Part shown: positions 42,588-51,539 of the stretch, one piece after another
Numbering within the stretch: the stretch's first letter is position 1
Layout: every line of letters starts with the position of its first letter
Assembly: GCA_021325515.1 (NCBI GenBank)
Contig: JAJPHC010000050.1
Location: forward strand, 44,786 to 108,785
Source: Acidobacteriota bacterium
Lineage (GTDB): Bacteria > Acidobacteriota > Thermoanaerobaculia > Gp7-AA8
Direction: 5' to 3'
DNA: 64,000 bases
The notes under the pieces: model-generated
Told to the model about the DNA's origin: nothing
Seen by the model: the letters and a program-made list of their open reading frames with translations, nothing else
The model's database searches: none
Position numbers and translations under genes: made by a program

Positions 42588-43140
42588 TCGCATCATCCGC
42601 GGGCGGGCGATGGTCAATGTATTGACCGTCATCGCCGCGTCGTTGTTCATCGCCATGCTGGCCCAGGTCGCGGTGCCGATTCCCGGTTCGCCGGTTCCGC
42701 TGACGCTGCAGCCGATCGCGGTGCTGCTCGTCGGCGTCACTCTCGGCTCGCGGCGCGGCGCGGCAGCCGCGGCGCTCTATCTCTTCGAGGGATTGACCGG
42801 CCTGCCGGTGTTCGCCCAGGGCCACGGCGGAATCATCTGGCTCACCATGGGAGCGACGGCCGGCTATCTCTGGTCCTATCCATTCGCTGCATTCGTCGCC
42901 GGCTTCGTTTCGGAGCGCGGCTGGGGCTCGCAGATGCTGCGTTCCATCGCCGGAATGCTGCTCGCGCTCGGTGTGATATATGCAGGCGGATGGGCATGGC
43001 TGGCACTGATCGTCAATCCGCGCAACGCGTTCTCCATCGGCATCCTGCCGTTCCTGATCGCAGACATCATCAAGGTCGCCATCGGCGCTTCGCTGCTGCC
43101 CTCCGCGCAGCGGCTGGTCTCGCGCTTCTCGGCGCAGTAG
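42556..43140 (+). CDS. bioY: Biotin ECF transporter S component BioY
   Basis: This 194-aa membrane protein binds and imports biotin. It has the BioY family sequence VPIPGSPVPLTLQPIAVLLVG, GSRRGAAAAALYLFEGLTGLPVF and GATAGYLWSYPFAAFVAG, with about six helices. The ATG at 42556 overlaps the MMPL gene by 32 nt, so the two are cotranslated. No EcfA or EcfT gene is adjacent; it may act alone or with shared modules, as some BioY proteins do. Confidence 0.94.
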   Translation: METTIPQVVLDRIIRGRAMVNVLTVIAASLFIAMLAQVAVPIPGSPVPLTLQPIAVLLVGVTLGSRRGAAAAALYLFEGLTGLPVFAQGHGGIIWLTMGATAGYLWSYPFAAFVAGFVSERGWGSQMLRSIAGMLLALGVIYAGGWAWLALIVNPRNAFSIGILPFLIADIIKVAIGASLLPSAQRLVSRFSAQ

Positions 43141-43153
43141 CGATTCCCGCTCA

Positions 43154-43180
43154 CGGACAGGCGGCGGCACCGCCTGTCCG
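43154..43180. repeat. Single hairpin of the GGACAGGCG family
   Basis: CGGACAGGCGG and CCGCCTGTCCG form a perfect 11-bp stem with a 5-nt loop, 13 bp after the bioY stop and 4 bp before the ATG chosen for the M28 peptidase. It shares GACAGGCG with the elements at 9702 and 39362. Confidence 0.75.
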
Positions 43181-43184
43181 GCAG

Positions 43185-44426
43185 ATGGTGAAGAACGTCG
43201 ACGCGAAAAACGTCGAGCGGACGATTCGCACGCTCGTCTCGTTCGGGACGCGGAACACGATGTCCTCGCAGACCGATCCGAAGCGAGGCATCGGCGCAGC
43301 GCGCGACTGGATCTTCGGAGAGCTCAGCAAAATCGCGGCGACCTCGAATGGCCGGATGACGGTCGAGCTGCAGAGCTTCGATGTCCATCCGGGTGAATTC
43401 GACCGGATCACGCAGGACACGAAGCTGACGAACGTCGTCGCGACGCTGCGCGGCACGAAATGGCCTGATCGCGTGTACGTGGTCAGCGGCCATTACGACT
43501 CGATGTGCTCGAGCCCGACCGACGCGGAATGCGATGCGCCGGGCGCGACGGATGACGCCTCGGGCGTCGCCGTCGTCCTCGAGGCGGCGCGCGTCATGGC
43601 TCCGCATCCCTTCAACGCCACGATCGTCTTCATGGCCGTTCCCGGCGAGGAACAGCATCTCATCGGCTCCTCCTACTTCGCGAAGGATGCGAAGAAGCGG
43701 GGAGTGAACATCGACGGCATGTTCACCAACGACATCGTCGGCCACAGCGAAGGCGATCCGCGCGTGCGTCTTTTCTCAGAAGGCGTGCCTACGAACGAGA
43801 CGGCACAGGAAGCGGCCACGCGGCGCAACATCGGAGGCGAAAACGATTCCGAGTCGCGCGAGCTCGCAAGGATGATCGCTTCGACGGCCTCGCGATCTCT
43901 CAGCGACTTCAGCGTCTGGATGATCTACCGGCGCGACCGCTACCTCCGCAGCGGCGATCACGTGCCGTTTCTCGAGCAGGGCTACCCGGCCGTTCGCTTC
44001 ACCGAGCCGCACGAAAACTACGACCACCAGCATCAGAACGTGCGCGTCGAGAACGGAAAGGAGTACGGCGACCTGCCGAAGTTCGTCGAATTTCCGTACG
44101 TTGCGAACGTCGCGCGCGTGAACGTCGCGGCACTCGCGGAGCTCGCGACTGCACCCGCGCGGCCGCAGCACGTCCGCATGCTGACGACGCGCCTCACCAA
44201 CGACACGGATCTGGCGTGGGATGCCAGCGACGGCGCCGATCACTATGAGGTCGTCTATCGCGAGACAACCGATGCACAGTGGCAGCACTCGATCCGCGTA
44301 CCCAACGCGACGAGCTTCACCGTGAAGGGGATGTCGAAGGACAACTACATCTTCGGCGTGCGCGCCGTCGATGCGGAGGGACACGCCTCACCCGCGGTGT
44401 ATCCGAAGCCGGAAGGGCGGAAGTAG
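43185..44426 (+). CDS. M28-family zinc aminopeptidase with fibronectin-like C-terminal domain
   Basis: This 413-aa peptidase has the M28 dinuclear zinc motifs: SGHYDSM (His103, Asp105), GATDDASGVAV (Asp123/124), VPGEEQHLIGS (Glu155/156), TNDIVGHS and a late His in TEPHENYDHQHQ. Residues about 330-410 form an Ig/fibronectin-III-like domain. The ATG at 43185 leaves no signal peptide. The frame stays open upstream into bioY and would encode a Tat- or Sec-like RRFAAALRAAAGLALLGAVA, with the only in-frame starts at 42990 and 42996, 145-151 bp inside bioY. The true start is therefore uncertain. Confidence 0.85.
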   Translation: MVKNVDAKNVERTIRTLVSFGTRNTMSSQTDPKRGIGAARDWIFGELSKIAATSNGRMTVELQSFDVHPGEFDRITQDTKLTNVVATLRGTKWPDRVYVVSGHYDSMCSSPTDAECDAPGATDDASGVAVVLEAARVMAPHPFNATIVFMAVPGEEQHLIGSSYFAKDAKKRGVNIDGMFTNDIVGHSEGDPRVRLFSEGVPTNETAQEAATRRNIGGENDSESRELARMIASTASRSLSDFSVWMIYRRDRYLRSGDHVPFLEQGYPAVRFTEPHENYDHQHQNVRVENGKEYGDLPKFVEFPYVANVARVNVAALAELATAPARPQHVRMLTTRLTNDTDLAWDASDGADHYEVVYRETTDAQWQHSIRVPNATSFTVKGMSKDNYIFGVRAVDAEGHASPAVYPKPEGRK

Positions 44427-44448
44427 GCGCCGGCGTCGCTTGGGTGTT

Positions 44449-44505
44449 CCCCCCGCCCCCGCCCCCGCCCCCGGTCGAGGGGGACGGGGGACGAGGACCA
44501 GGCAG
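44449..44505. repeat. C-rich hexamer run with G-quadruplex motif on the minus strand
   Basis: Four tracts of five or more C, separated by single G (44449-44473), are followed by GGGGGACGGGGGACG on the plus strand. The minus strand thus has four G5-6 tracts with one-base loops, an ideal G-quadruplex sequence, while the two halves can also pair as a hairpin. It fills the convergent gap between the M28 peptidase and lon. Confidence 0.8.
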
Positions 44506-44511
44506 CGGTAA

Positions 44512-46959
44512 CTAACTCGTCGTTGCACCTGCGGGCTCGGGCTCCGGAAGCGGCTTCGACTCCCTGCCCGACCGCTCCGTCGTCTTCTGCTCTGCTGCGC
44601 TTGCATCGAGCAGCGCGATGCGCAGCACATCCTCGACGTGCTCCACGAAGTAGAACGTCATATCGCGCTTGATCGGCTCAGGCACGTCGATGAGGTCGCG
44701 CTCGTTCAGCTTCGGCAGGATCACCGTGTTGATCTTCGCCGCACGCGCCGCGAGCACCTTCTCCTTCACGCCGCCGATCGGCAGCACGTCGCCGCGCAGA
44801 GTCACTTCACCCGTCATCGCCACGTTGCGCTTCACCGGACGTCCGGTGAGCACGCTGATGATCGCCGACGTGATCGTGATGCCCGCCGACGGGCCGTCTT
44901 TCGGAATTGCTCCCGCGGGAACGTGAATGTGAATGTCATGCGTCTCGAAGTAGTCGCCGGGAATCCCCTGCTCATCCGCATGGGCGCGTGCATAAGTCAG
45001 TGCGGCCTGCGCCGACTCCTTCATCACTTCGCCAAGCTGGCCGGTGAGCGACAGCCGTCCCTTCCCCTTCACCGCCGTGGCCTCGATGAAGAGAATGTCG
45101 CCGCCGACGGACGTCCACGCCAGTCCCGTCGCCACTCCCACCTGATCGCGCTCCAGCAGCTCCTCGGCGAAGTGCTTCATCGGCCCGAGGTACTTCTCGA
45201 CGTTGCCGTCGGTGATGCGGTAGCTCTCTTCCGTCTTTCCTTCCGCGACCTGCACCGCGATCTTGCGGCAGATCGTGCCGACTTCGCGCTCCAGATTTCG
45301 CAGACCGGCTTCCTTCGTGTAGCCGGTGATCACGCGCATGATGCCGGCATCGGTCCACGTCACGTTGATGTCCTGAATGCCGTTCTCTTCCATCTGCTTC
45401 GGAATGAGATGCTGCTTCGCGATCGAGAGCTTCTCTTCGTCGGTGTAGCCGGAGAGCCGGATGACTTCCATGCGGTCGAGAAACGCGGGCTGAATCGTGT
45501 CGAGCGTATTCGCGGTCACGATGAACATGACGTTCGACAGATCGTAGGGAACGCCGAGGTAGTGATCGCGGAACGAGAAGTTCTGTTCGGGGTCGAGAAC
45601 CTCGAGCAGCGCCGACGAAGGATCGCCGCGATAGTCCGCGCCGATCTTGTCCACTTCGTCGAGCATGAAGACCGGATTGGACGTCGCGGCCTGATTGATG
45701 CCCTGAATGATGCGGCCGGGCAGCGCGCCGACATACGTCCGGCGATGGCCGCGAATCTCGGCTTCATCGCGCACGCCGCCGAGTGAAATGCGGACGAACT
45801 TGCGGTCGAGCGCGCGTGCGATCGAACGGCCGAGGGATGTCTTGCCGACGCCCGGAGGTCCGACGAAGCAGAGGATCGGCCCCTTCATCTTCGCGCCGCG
45901 CAGCTTGCGCACCGCGAGGTACTCGAGAATGCGCTCCTTGATCTTCTCCAGATCGTAGTGATCCTCGTCCAGCACCTTCCGCGCTCGCGCGAGATCGTGG
46001 TTGTCGGCGGACATCTGTCCCCACGGCAATCCGGTCATCCAGTCGAGATAGGTGCGGATGATCGACGTCTCGGCGGAGTCGGGATGCGAGCGCTCGAGGC
46101 GCTTGATCTGCTTCTCGACCTCTTCGCGCGCTTCCTGCGGAATCGCCTTCTCTTCGATCTTCTTGCGATAGTTCTCGACTTCTTCCGCCAGCTCTTCCCC
46201 TTCGCCGAGCTCGGATTGAATCGCTTTCAACTGCTGGCGGAGGAAGTACTCGCGCTGCGACTTGTTCATCTCGCCCTGCGCCGCGGTCGAGATCTCCTGC
46301 TGCATCGTCAGCAGGTTGATCTCTCGCGTCAGGAGCTCGTTGACTTTCTTCAGCCGCTCGATCGGGTCGATCGTCTCCAGGATCCCCTGCGCTTCTTCCA
46401 GCTTCAGATCGAGGTTCGACGCGGCGAGGTCGGTGAGGCGTGCCGGATCGTCGAGGTTCGCCGCGATGACCATCACTTCCGGCGAGATGTTCTTTCCAAG
46501 CGATACGGCGCGCTCGAGGTTCTGCTTGACGGAACGGATGAGCGCTTCGACTTCCAGCGGACGATCCTTCGTGATCGGCTCTTCGATGCGCGTGATCTTC
46601 GCCTTGAAGAACGGCGCGGTCTGAATGAAGTAATCGATGCGCGCGCGGCTCAGTCCCTGCACCAGGATGCGGATGCGGCCGTCGGGCAGCTTCAGCATGC
46701 GCATGATGATCGCGACGGTGCCGACGCGATAGAGATCCTCTTCGCCCGGATCCTCGTTCTGGAAGTCTTTCTGCGCCGTCAGCATGATCACGCGGTTTTC
46801 CGCGAGCGCCTGATCGACGGCGTTGATCGACTTCTCCCGCGATACGGAGAGCGGGACGATGATGAAGGGGAAGATCACGAGATCCTTCAACGGCAGAACC
46901 GGAAGAACGTCGGGGATCTTGATTGCTTCTTCTTTCGCGGTTTCGTTCGCGTCAGTCAT
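44512..46959 (-). CDS. lon: ATP-dependent protease Lon
   Basis: This 815-aa cytoplasmic protease degrades misfolded and regulatory proteins. It has the N-terminal substrate domain (PVLPLKDLVIFPFIIVPLSV), a coiled coil, Walker A GPPGVGKT (367-374), Walker B VFMLDEVDK, and the Ser-Lys proteolytic domain with catalytic Ser691 in PKDGPSAG and a Lys near 734 in GGVKEKVLAA. The tail is acidic and proline-rich. A 145-bp upstream gap to nrdR should hold its promoter, but I see no clear heat-shock box there. Confidence 0.97.
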   Translation of the reverse strand: MTDANETAKEEAIKIPDVLPVLPLKDLVIFPFIIVPLSVSREKSINAVDQALAENRVIMLTAQKDFQNEDPGEEDLYRVGTVAIIMRMLKLPDGRIRILVQGLSRARIDYFIQTAPFFKAKITRIEEPITKDRPLEVEALIRSVKQNLERAVSLGKNISPEVMVIAANLDDPARLTDLAASNLDLKLEEAQGILETIDPIERLKKVNELLTREINLLTMQQEISTAAQGEMNKSQREYFLRQQLKAIQSELGEGEELAEEVENYRKKIEEKAIPQEAREEVEKQIKRLERSHPDSAETSIIRTYLDWMTGLPWGQMSADNHDLARARKVLDEDHYDLEKIKERILEYLAVRKLRGAKMKGPILCFVGPPGVGKTSLGRSIARALDRKFVRISLGGVRDEAEIRGHRRTYVGALPGRIIQGINQAATSNPVFMLDEVDKIGADYRGDPSSALLEVLDPEQNFSFRDHYLGVPYDLSNVMFIVTANTLDTIQPAFLDRMEVIRLSGYTDEEKLSIAKQHLIPKQMEENGIQDINVTWTDAGIMRVITGYTKEAGLRNLEREVGTICRKIAVQVAEGKTEESYRITDGNVEKYLGPMKHFAEELLERDQVGVATGLAWTSVGGDILFIEATAVKGKGRLSLTGQLGEVMKESAQAALTYARAHADEQGIPGDYFETHDIHIHVPAGAIPKDGPSAGITITSAIISVLTGRPVKRNVAMTGEVTLRGDVLPIGGVKEKVLAARAAKINTVILPKLNERDLIDVPEPIKRDMTFYFVEHVEDVLRIALLDASAAEQKTTERSGRESKPLPEPEPAGATTS

Positions 46960-47104
46960 GTAGACCTCTTATCTGGTGCAGGCGGAGAGAACCGGACTCC
47001 TCTTTTGCAAGGGCAATACCGATGTGGGCGCAAGTCGCGGGGCGCGCCGCGCATAAGACGAAAAGCAGTCCCATGCGCCTCGCGCCCAGCGCCCGGCGCC
47101 ATGT

Positions 47105-47551
47105 TCACTTCAATCCATGCAATTCCTTGACGAATGCTTCCACATCCTCGAAGCGGCGGTAAACGGAGGCGAATCGAACATAGGCGACGGGGTCGAGCTC
47201 CTTCAGCCGGTTCATCACCATCGTGCCCAACTGCTGGCTGGAGATCTCGCGCTCGCCCGCGTCGAGCATCTCGCGCTCGATCGAGTCCGCCAGTTGATCC
47301 AATGCCTTCTCTGACACCGGCCGCTTGCGGCAGGCGATGTGCAGGCCACGCATCAGTTTCTCGCGGTCATAGGGCTCGCGCCGTTCGTCGCGTTTCACGA
47401 CCATGAACGGCTCGATGTCGATCTTCTCGTAGCTGGTGAAGCGCCGTTCGCATTGCACGCACTCACGGCGCCGGCGAATGACGTCTCCCTCCCTGCTCTC
47501 TCTCGAATCGACCACGCGATCCTCAGTGTGCCCGCAGAACGGACAGCGCAT
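47105..47551 (-). CDS. nrdR: Transcriptional repressor NrdR
   Basis: This 148-aa protein represses ribonucleotide reductase genes when bound to ATP/dATP. The zinc ribbon has the pairs MRCPFC (Cys3, Cys6) and CVQC (Cys31, Cys34), followed by RRFTSYE and the ATP-cone domain (VVKRDERREPYDREKLMRGL). Minus-strand TATACG lies 7 nt before the ATG, again a leaderless-type spacing. No nrd gene is in the window. Confidence 0.96.
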   Translation of the reverse strand: MRCPFCGHTEDRVVDSRESREGDVIRRRRECVQCERRFTSYEKIDIEPFMVVKRDERREPYDREKLMRGLHIACRKRPVSEKALDQLADSIEREMLDAGEREISSQQLGTMVMNRLKELDPVAYVRFASVYRRFEDVEAFVKELHGLK

Positions 47552-47576
47552 GAGGGGCCGTATATCACATCAGGAG

Positions 47577-47617
47577 ACAGACAGCAGGCTGCAGGATTAC
47601 TCGTCGCCTGCTGTCTG
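47577..47617. repeat. Palindrome overlapping the 3' end of the flippase-like gene
   Basis: CAGACAGCAGGC and GCCTGCTGTCTG form a 12-bp inverted repeat whose loop contains the stop codon of the gene at 47597. It could terminate transcription before nrdR, though there is no T-run. Confidence 0.6.
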
Positions 47618-48628
47618 CTGCCCCGCCTCGCTGTCTGCCGTCTTGACGACATCCTTCCAGCGCATTCCCTGGTGCGCGAAGAGGATCAGCCCCGTGGCAA
47701 CCACCGGCAGGGTGCCGACGACATGGAAGAGCAGCGCGGCCGCGACCGACGAGTCGATGTCGAAGCCGTAGAACGTGGTCAGGATCATCTGACACGCTTT
47801 GTGAAACCCGCCGACACCGCCCGGCGTCGGCACGATCATGCCGATCGTCGAGAGTCCGCAGATGAAGAAGCTCGCATCGAACGGCAACGGCCGGCGCATC
47901 GCGACGACGATGAACCAGAACTGCCCGGTGAGACAGAGCCAGATCCCCGCCGTGGCGCCGACGACGGTCAGCAGCGCGCCCGGGCGCCGCGTGAGCTGCA
48001 GCGATTCCGCAAACGCGTCGAAGAACCGCATCCACGATTCGCGAAAGCGCTGCGGCACCGCCTTGCCGACCCATTCATGCAACCGGCGAATGACGCTGCG
48101 GAACATCAGCATGCCGGCCATGAAGAACGTCAGCGCCGCGAGCGTGGCAGCGCCGCCGATTGCACCGCTCTTGATCAGGAGAAATGCGCGCGAGCCGCCG
48201 TACGAGTTCCAGTGACGGACGACGTAGTAGATGAAGAGGATCATCAATCCATACAGATCGAGGATCCGCTCCGTCAGCACGGTCCCGAGCGCTTCGGTAA
48301 ACCGCACATTCGTTCTCCGCGAGATCAGTGCCGGACGCGCGACATCGCCCGCGCGAACCGGCAGCACCGTCGAGAGCATGTAGCCGACCGTATTGGCAAA
48401 GAACGTCGGATAGAAGCCGGGAGCATTCTCATCGCCGAGGAGCTTGCGCCAGCGCACCGTCCTGAGCAGCAGCGCCGCGAAATTCACCGCCAGCCCGCCC
48501 ACGAACCATGGCATGCTCGTCCCGCGGATGATGCTCCACACATCGTGCAGATTGCTGTTCCAAAGAAAGAGACCAAGGAACAAAATCGTCAGCAGAGCGA
48601 TGACGGTAAGGCGCAGCGCGCGTTTCAA
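47597..48628 (-). CDS. Lysylphosphatidylglycerol synthase TM-region/flippase-like membrane protein
   Basis: This 343-aa protein has about eight hydrophobic segments and the family signatures WRKLLGDE, TVLPVRAGDVARPALISRRT and IPTPGGVGGFH of the UPF0104/YbhN-like group (TIGR00374). Members flip or modify lipids, or serve in glycolipid synthesis; the exact role is unknown. It lacks the C-terminal aminoacyl-transferase domain of MprF. It is read toward nrdR, 45 bp away, with its stop inside a palindrome. Confidence 0.88.
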   Translation of the reverse strand: MKRALRLTVIALLTILFLGLFLWNSNLHDVWSIIRGTSMPWFVGGLAVNFAALLLRTVRWRKLLGDENAPGFYPTFFANTVGYMLSTVLPVRAGDVARPALISRRTNVRFTEALGTVLTERILDLYGLMILFIYYVVRHWNSYGGSRAFLLIKSGAIGGAATLAALTFFMAGMLMFRSVIRRLHEWVGKAVPQRFRESWMRFFDAFAESLQLTRRPGALLTVVGATAGIWLCLTGQFWFIVVAMRRPLPFDASFFICGLSTIGMIVPTPGGVGGFHKACQMILTTFYGFDIDSSVAAALLFHVVGTLPVVATGLILFAHQGMRWKDVVKTADSEAGQQTAGDE

Positions 48629-48666
48629 GGTCCGCGAGTTGTATCACGGGCCAGAGAAGAGTGCTG

Positions 48667-48908
48667 AGCGACGAGTGAGTGAAGAGTGAAGAGCGAGTGA
48701 CGAGTGAAGAGTGACGAGTGACGAGTGACGAGTGACGAGTGACGAGTGACGAGTGAAGAGTGAAGAGTGAAGAGTAACGAGTGACGAGTGACTCACACTG
48801 TTCACTCGTCACTGTTCACTCGTCACTGTTCACTCGTCACTGTTCACTCGTCACTGTTCACTCGTCACTGTTCACTCGTCACTCATCACTCGCCCCTCAT
48901 CACTCGTC
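48667..48908. repeat. Heptamer tandem repeats in opposed orientation
   Basis: The left half (48667-48792) is built of GTGACGA/GTGAAGA heptamers. The right half (48799-48908) is built of the inverse motif in a 14-nt unit, CACTCGTCACTGTT, repeated about six times. The two halves can fold onto each other as a very long imperfect hairpin. The array fills most of the 293-bp gap between the flippase-like gene and the deacetylase and appears non-coding. Confidence 0.9.
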
Positions 48909-48921
48909 CCTGGACACACCC

Positions 48922-49860
48922 ATGTTCAAGACCTGGATAGGCTCGGTTTTTTATCGTCATGACACGGGCGTCGGGCATCCCGAGACGCCGCGCCGGCTCG
49001 ATGCCGCGGTGGATGGCGTCGGGCGAGCAGGCCTTGCCGGCACGTTTGTCCGCAATGTCACGACGCATCCGGAAGCTGGCCGCATCATCGCGAAGGTGCA
49101 TTCGCTCGATTACGAGCGGGAGTTCGAGGCCGCGTGCCGCGGAGGCATGCGTCTCTTTCATTCGCTCGACAATCCGATCTCGCCGGCAAGCTTCTCGGCG
49201 GCGCGCGGTGCAGTCGCCGAAGCGCTCGCGGCGGCCGAGGACATCTGGTCGTTCGGCGAGAGCACGCGGGCGTTCGTGATCGCACGCCCTCCCGGGCATC
49301 ACGCCGAGCGGACGGAAGCGATGGGCTTCTGCTTCTTCAACACAATCGCCTGCGTCGCGGAATGGCTGCTCGAGCAGCAGGGCATCGAGCGCGTGTTCAT
49401 CTTCGATTTCGACGTGCATCACGGAAATGGAACGCAGCATCTGTTCGAAGATCGCGACGATGTCTTCTACGCGTCGATGCATCGCTACCCGTTCTATCCG
49501 GGAACGGGAGCGCGCACCGAAATCGGTGAAGGTCGAGGCCGCGGCTACACGCTGAACATTCCGATGGAAGCAGGCGACGGCGACGCCGCGTACCTGCGCC
49601 GCGTGGAAGACGAAGTCGTGCGCGTGATCGACGACTACGCGCCGAATGCGATCCTGCTCTCCGCCGGCTTCGACGCGCATCGTCTCGATCCCCTCGGCGG
49701 CATGAACGTCACCGAGCAGGCGTATGGTGAGATCACGCGGCGCATCGTCGAGCTCGCGGAGAAGCACTGCCGCGGACGCGTGCTCTCGCTGCTCGAAGGG
49801 GGCTACGACATGGAAGGAATCGCCGCCAGCGTCGCGGATCATGTGAGGGCAATGTCATGA
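48922..49860 (+). CDS. Histone-deacetylase-family (AcuC/APAH-like) hydrolase
   Basis: This 312-aa zinc hydrolase has all arginase-deacetylase fold motifs: HPETPRRLDA, ARPPGHHAE with the active-site His pair, GFCFFNTIA, FDFDVHHGNGTQ with metal ligands, and SAGFDAH. In bacteria this family deacetylates acetyl-CoA synthetase, polyamines or other small amides. The ATG at 48922 is chosen because upstream codons lie in the heptamer repeats. It overlaps the next gene by ATGA. Confidence 0.93.
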   Translation: MFKTWIGSVFYRHDTGVGHPETPRRLDAAVDGVGRAGLAGTFVRNVTTHPEAGRIIAKVHSLDYEREFEAACRGGMRLFHSLDNPISPASFSAARGAVAEALAAAEDIWSFGESTRAFVIARPPGHHAERTEAMGFCFFNTIACVAEWLLEQQGIERVFIFDFDVHHGNGTQHLFEDRDDVFYASMHRYPFYPGTGARTEIGEGRGRGYTLNIPMEAGDGDAAYLRRVEDEVVRVIDDYAPNAILLSAGFDAHRLDPLGGMNVTEQAYGEITRRIVELAEKHCRGRVLSLLEGGYDMEGIAASVADHVRAMS

Positions 49861-50306
49861 GTGTGACACCGGAATACATTCCTCCTCCGCTGCAGCAACC
49901 GCCGCAGCAGCAACCGGCGAAGAGCAGCGGATGTCTGAAGTGGCTCCTCGCTGGCTGCAGCGTGCTCGTTGCGCTCTCCATCCTCGTGGTCGCCGGCGTC
50001 GTGATCTTCGCCTTCGGAATGATCCGAAGAACCGACGTCTATCGCATCGCGAGCGATCGCGCGCTGCATGACACACGCGTCATCGATGCGCTGGGCGCTC
50101 CGGTCGAAACGGGATGGTGGGTCCGCGGCTCGATCGACCTGCACAACGGTGAAGGAAGCGCCGACATCACGTTTCCCATCCACGGGCCGAAGGGCAAAGC
50201 CACGGTGGAAGCGCGTGCCGCGCACAGCGCGACCGGAGACAAGTGGGTATTCACGAAGATGAAGGTGTATCCGGAAGGCGGCCCGCCGATCGACTTGCTG
50301 GAGTGA
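49857..50306 (+). CDS. Coa1-like membrane protein
   Basis: This 149-aa protein has a proline/glutamine-rich start (PPPLQQPPQQQP), one transmembrane helix (CSVLVALSILVVAGVVIFAF) and a C-terminal domain (VRGSIDLHNGEGSADITFPI, then GPKGKATVEA) that matches the cytochrome-oxidase assembly factor Coa1 pattern. It is translationally coupled to the deacetylase (ATGA). No oxidase genes are near, so a role in respiratory assembly is uncertain. It ends 9 bp before the convergent glycosyltransferase. Confidence 0.8.
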   Translation: MSVTPEYIPPPLQQPPQQQPAKSSGCLKWLLAGCSVLVALSILVVAGVVIFAFGMIRRTDVYRIASDRALHDTRVIDALGAPVETGWWVRGSIDLHNGEGSADITFPIHGPKGKATVEARAAHSATGDKWVFTKMKVYPEGGPPIDLLE

Positions 50307-50315
50307 TCGCGCAGC

Positions 50316-51425
50316 TCAGGATGAAGCGCCGAGAATCTCTCCGTACAGATTCTCGAGCCGCGTGATCCGCAGCTCTTTCGAGAATCCATTCACGACGTGC
50401 TCCCGGGCGCGCGCCGCGACGAATCCGCTCTGCTCGCGATTGCCGATCACTTCCCGCAACGCGTTCGTCAGCGCGGCGCGATCCTTCATCGGAATCAGCC
50501 AGCCGACATCGCGCGACGAAACGAGCTCGCGATTTCCGCCGGCATCGCTGGCGATCACCGGCTTGCGCATCGCCATCGCCTCGCGAATGGTCCCCGTGAT
50601 TCCCGTTCCCGCCCACGAGGCGTCGACGACGAGATCGCACGACGCGAAGACATTCGGCATGTCGGTCCGATATTCGATCGCGGAGACATACGGCGCCATC
50701 CGCTTTCCCGCCGCGTACGCTCGAACTTCTGCCTTCTCCGCTTCGTTGCGGCAGCCGATGAGCGCGAGGTGCACCATCGGAAATTCGGCGACGACATCCG
50801 AGACCGAATCGATCAGTTCCTTCCAGCCTTTCCAATCGCGGACGCCGACCTGCGCAACGAGAAAGCGATCGTCCGCAATCTCCTTCTCCCGCCGGAACGC
50901 GCGCGCGTCCCATCGCTGAGGATCGAAGAGCGCGACATCGGTTCCCGCGTAAACAACGGTGACCTTGTCATCGGGAAGCCTGCCGCTGGAGACGATCACA
51001 TCCTTGATCTGCTGGCAGACCGTGACGACGCGATCGACGCGCTTCGTCCTGTACTTGCCGCGATTCCAGACATCGAGAGGAAACGACACGCCGCGATTGA
51101 CGACGAACGCTCCGACAGGATCGCGCGCCGTCGCCGCGAGCGCGATGGCATGCGCCACACCTTTGTGGACATGAATCACGTCCGGCCGCTTCGCGCGCAC
51201 GATCCGCCGCATCGCGATCATGCTGCGGATGTCGAACTGATGCCGCAGCGGCAGCCCCTCGAACGCGAGGCCTGCCGCGGCGCACTTCGTCGCGAGCACG
51301 GCGTCGGGACGGCTGATCACCGTCACCTCATGCCCGCGCTCGCGCAGTCCGCTCGCTGCCTGAAACATCTGATGCACCGAGCCGGTGTTGAATTGATTGA
51401 ACTCGAGGATCTGAAAAATCTTCAT
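50316..51425 (-). CDS. GT4-family glycosyltransferase
   Basis: This 369-aa GT-B enzyme has an N-terminal acceptor domain (SVHQMFQAASGLRERGHEVT, then PDVIHVHKGVAHAIALA) and a C-terminal nucleotide-sugar domain with VVYAGTDVALFDP, DLVVDASWAGTGITGTIREA and PVIASDAGGNRELV. It probably acts in lipopolysaccharide or exopolysaccharide synthesis at the cytoplasmic membrane. Donor and acceptor are unknown. It stands alone, divergent from the DUF1844 gene across 188 bp. Confidence 0.9.
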   Translation of the reverse strand: MKIFQILEFNQFNTGSVHQMFQAASGLRERGHEVTVISRPDAVLATKCAAAGLAFEGLPLRHQFDIRSMIAMRRIVRAKRPDVIHVHKGVAHAIALAATARDPVGAFVVNRGVSFPLDVWNRGKYRTKRVDRVVTVCQQIKDVIVSSGRLPDDKVTVVYAGTDVALFDPQRWDARAFRREKEIADDRFLVAQVGVRDWKGWKELIDSVSDVVAEFPMVHLALIGCRNEAEKAEVRAYAAGKRMAPYVSAIEYRTDMPNVFASCDLVVDASWAGTGITGTIREAMAMRKPVIASDAGGNRELVSSRDVGWLIPMKDRAALTNALREVIGNREQSGFVAARAREHVVNGFSKELRITRLENLYGEILGASS

Positions 51426-51539
51426 GATGCGAAGGCGTCCGTTAGGGTATCGTTCGATGCGCTGATTCCAAAGCCGGAGGTTCTCGGATGCGCCGCCTTG
51501 TCGTCGCCGGCACCAAGGTCATCTTTCCACCGAGAAATT

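Noticed and set aside
42990..43184. Start of the M28 peptidase at 42990 or 42996.
   Set aside because: It would overlap bioY by about 150 bp with an Arg/His-rich leader. Kept as an open question rather than annotated.
46960..47104. Heat-shock (sigma32-type) promoter for lon.
   Set aside because: I found no CTTGAA/CCCAT-like pair at proper spacing; only loose resemblances.
48781..48921. A 47-codon N-terminal extension of the deacetylase through the heptamer repeats.
   Set aside because: It would encode only low-complexity Ser/Leu/Thr/His repeats; the family start is at 48922.
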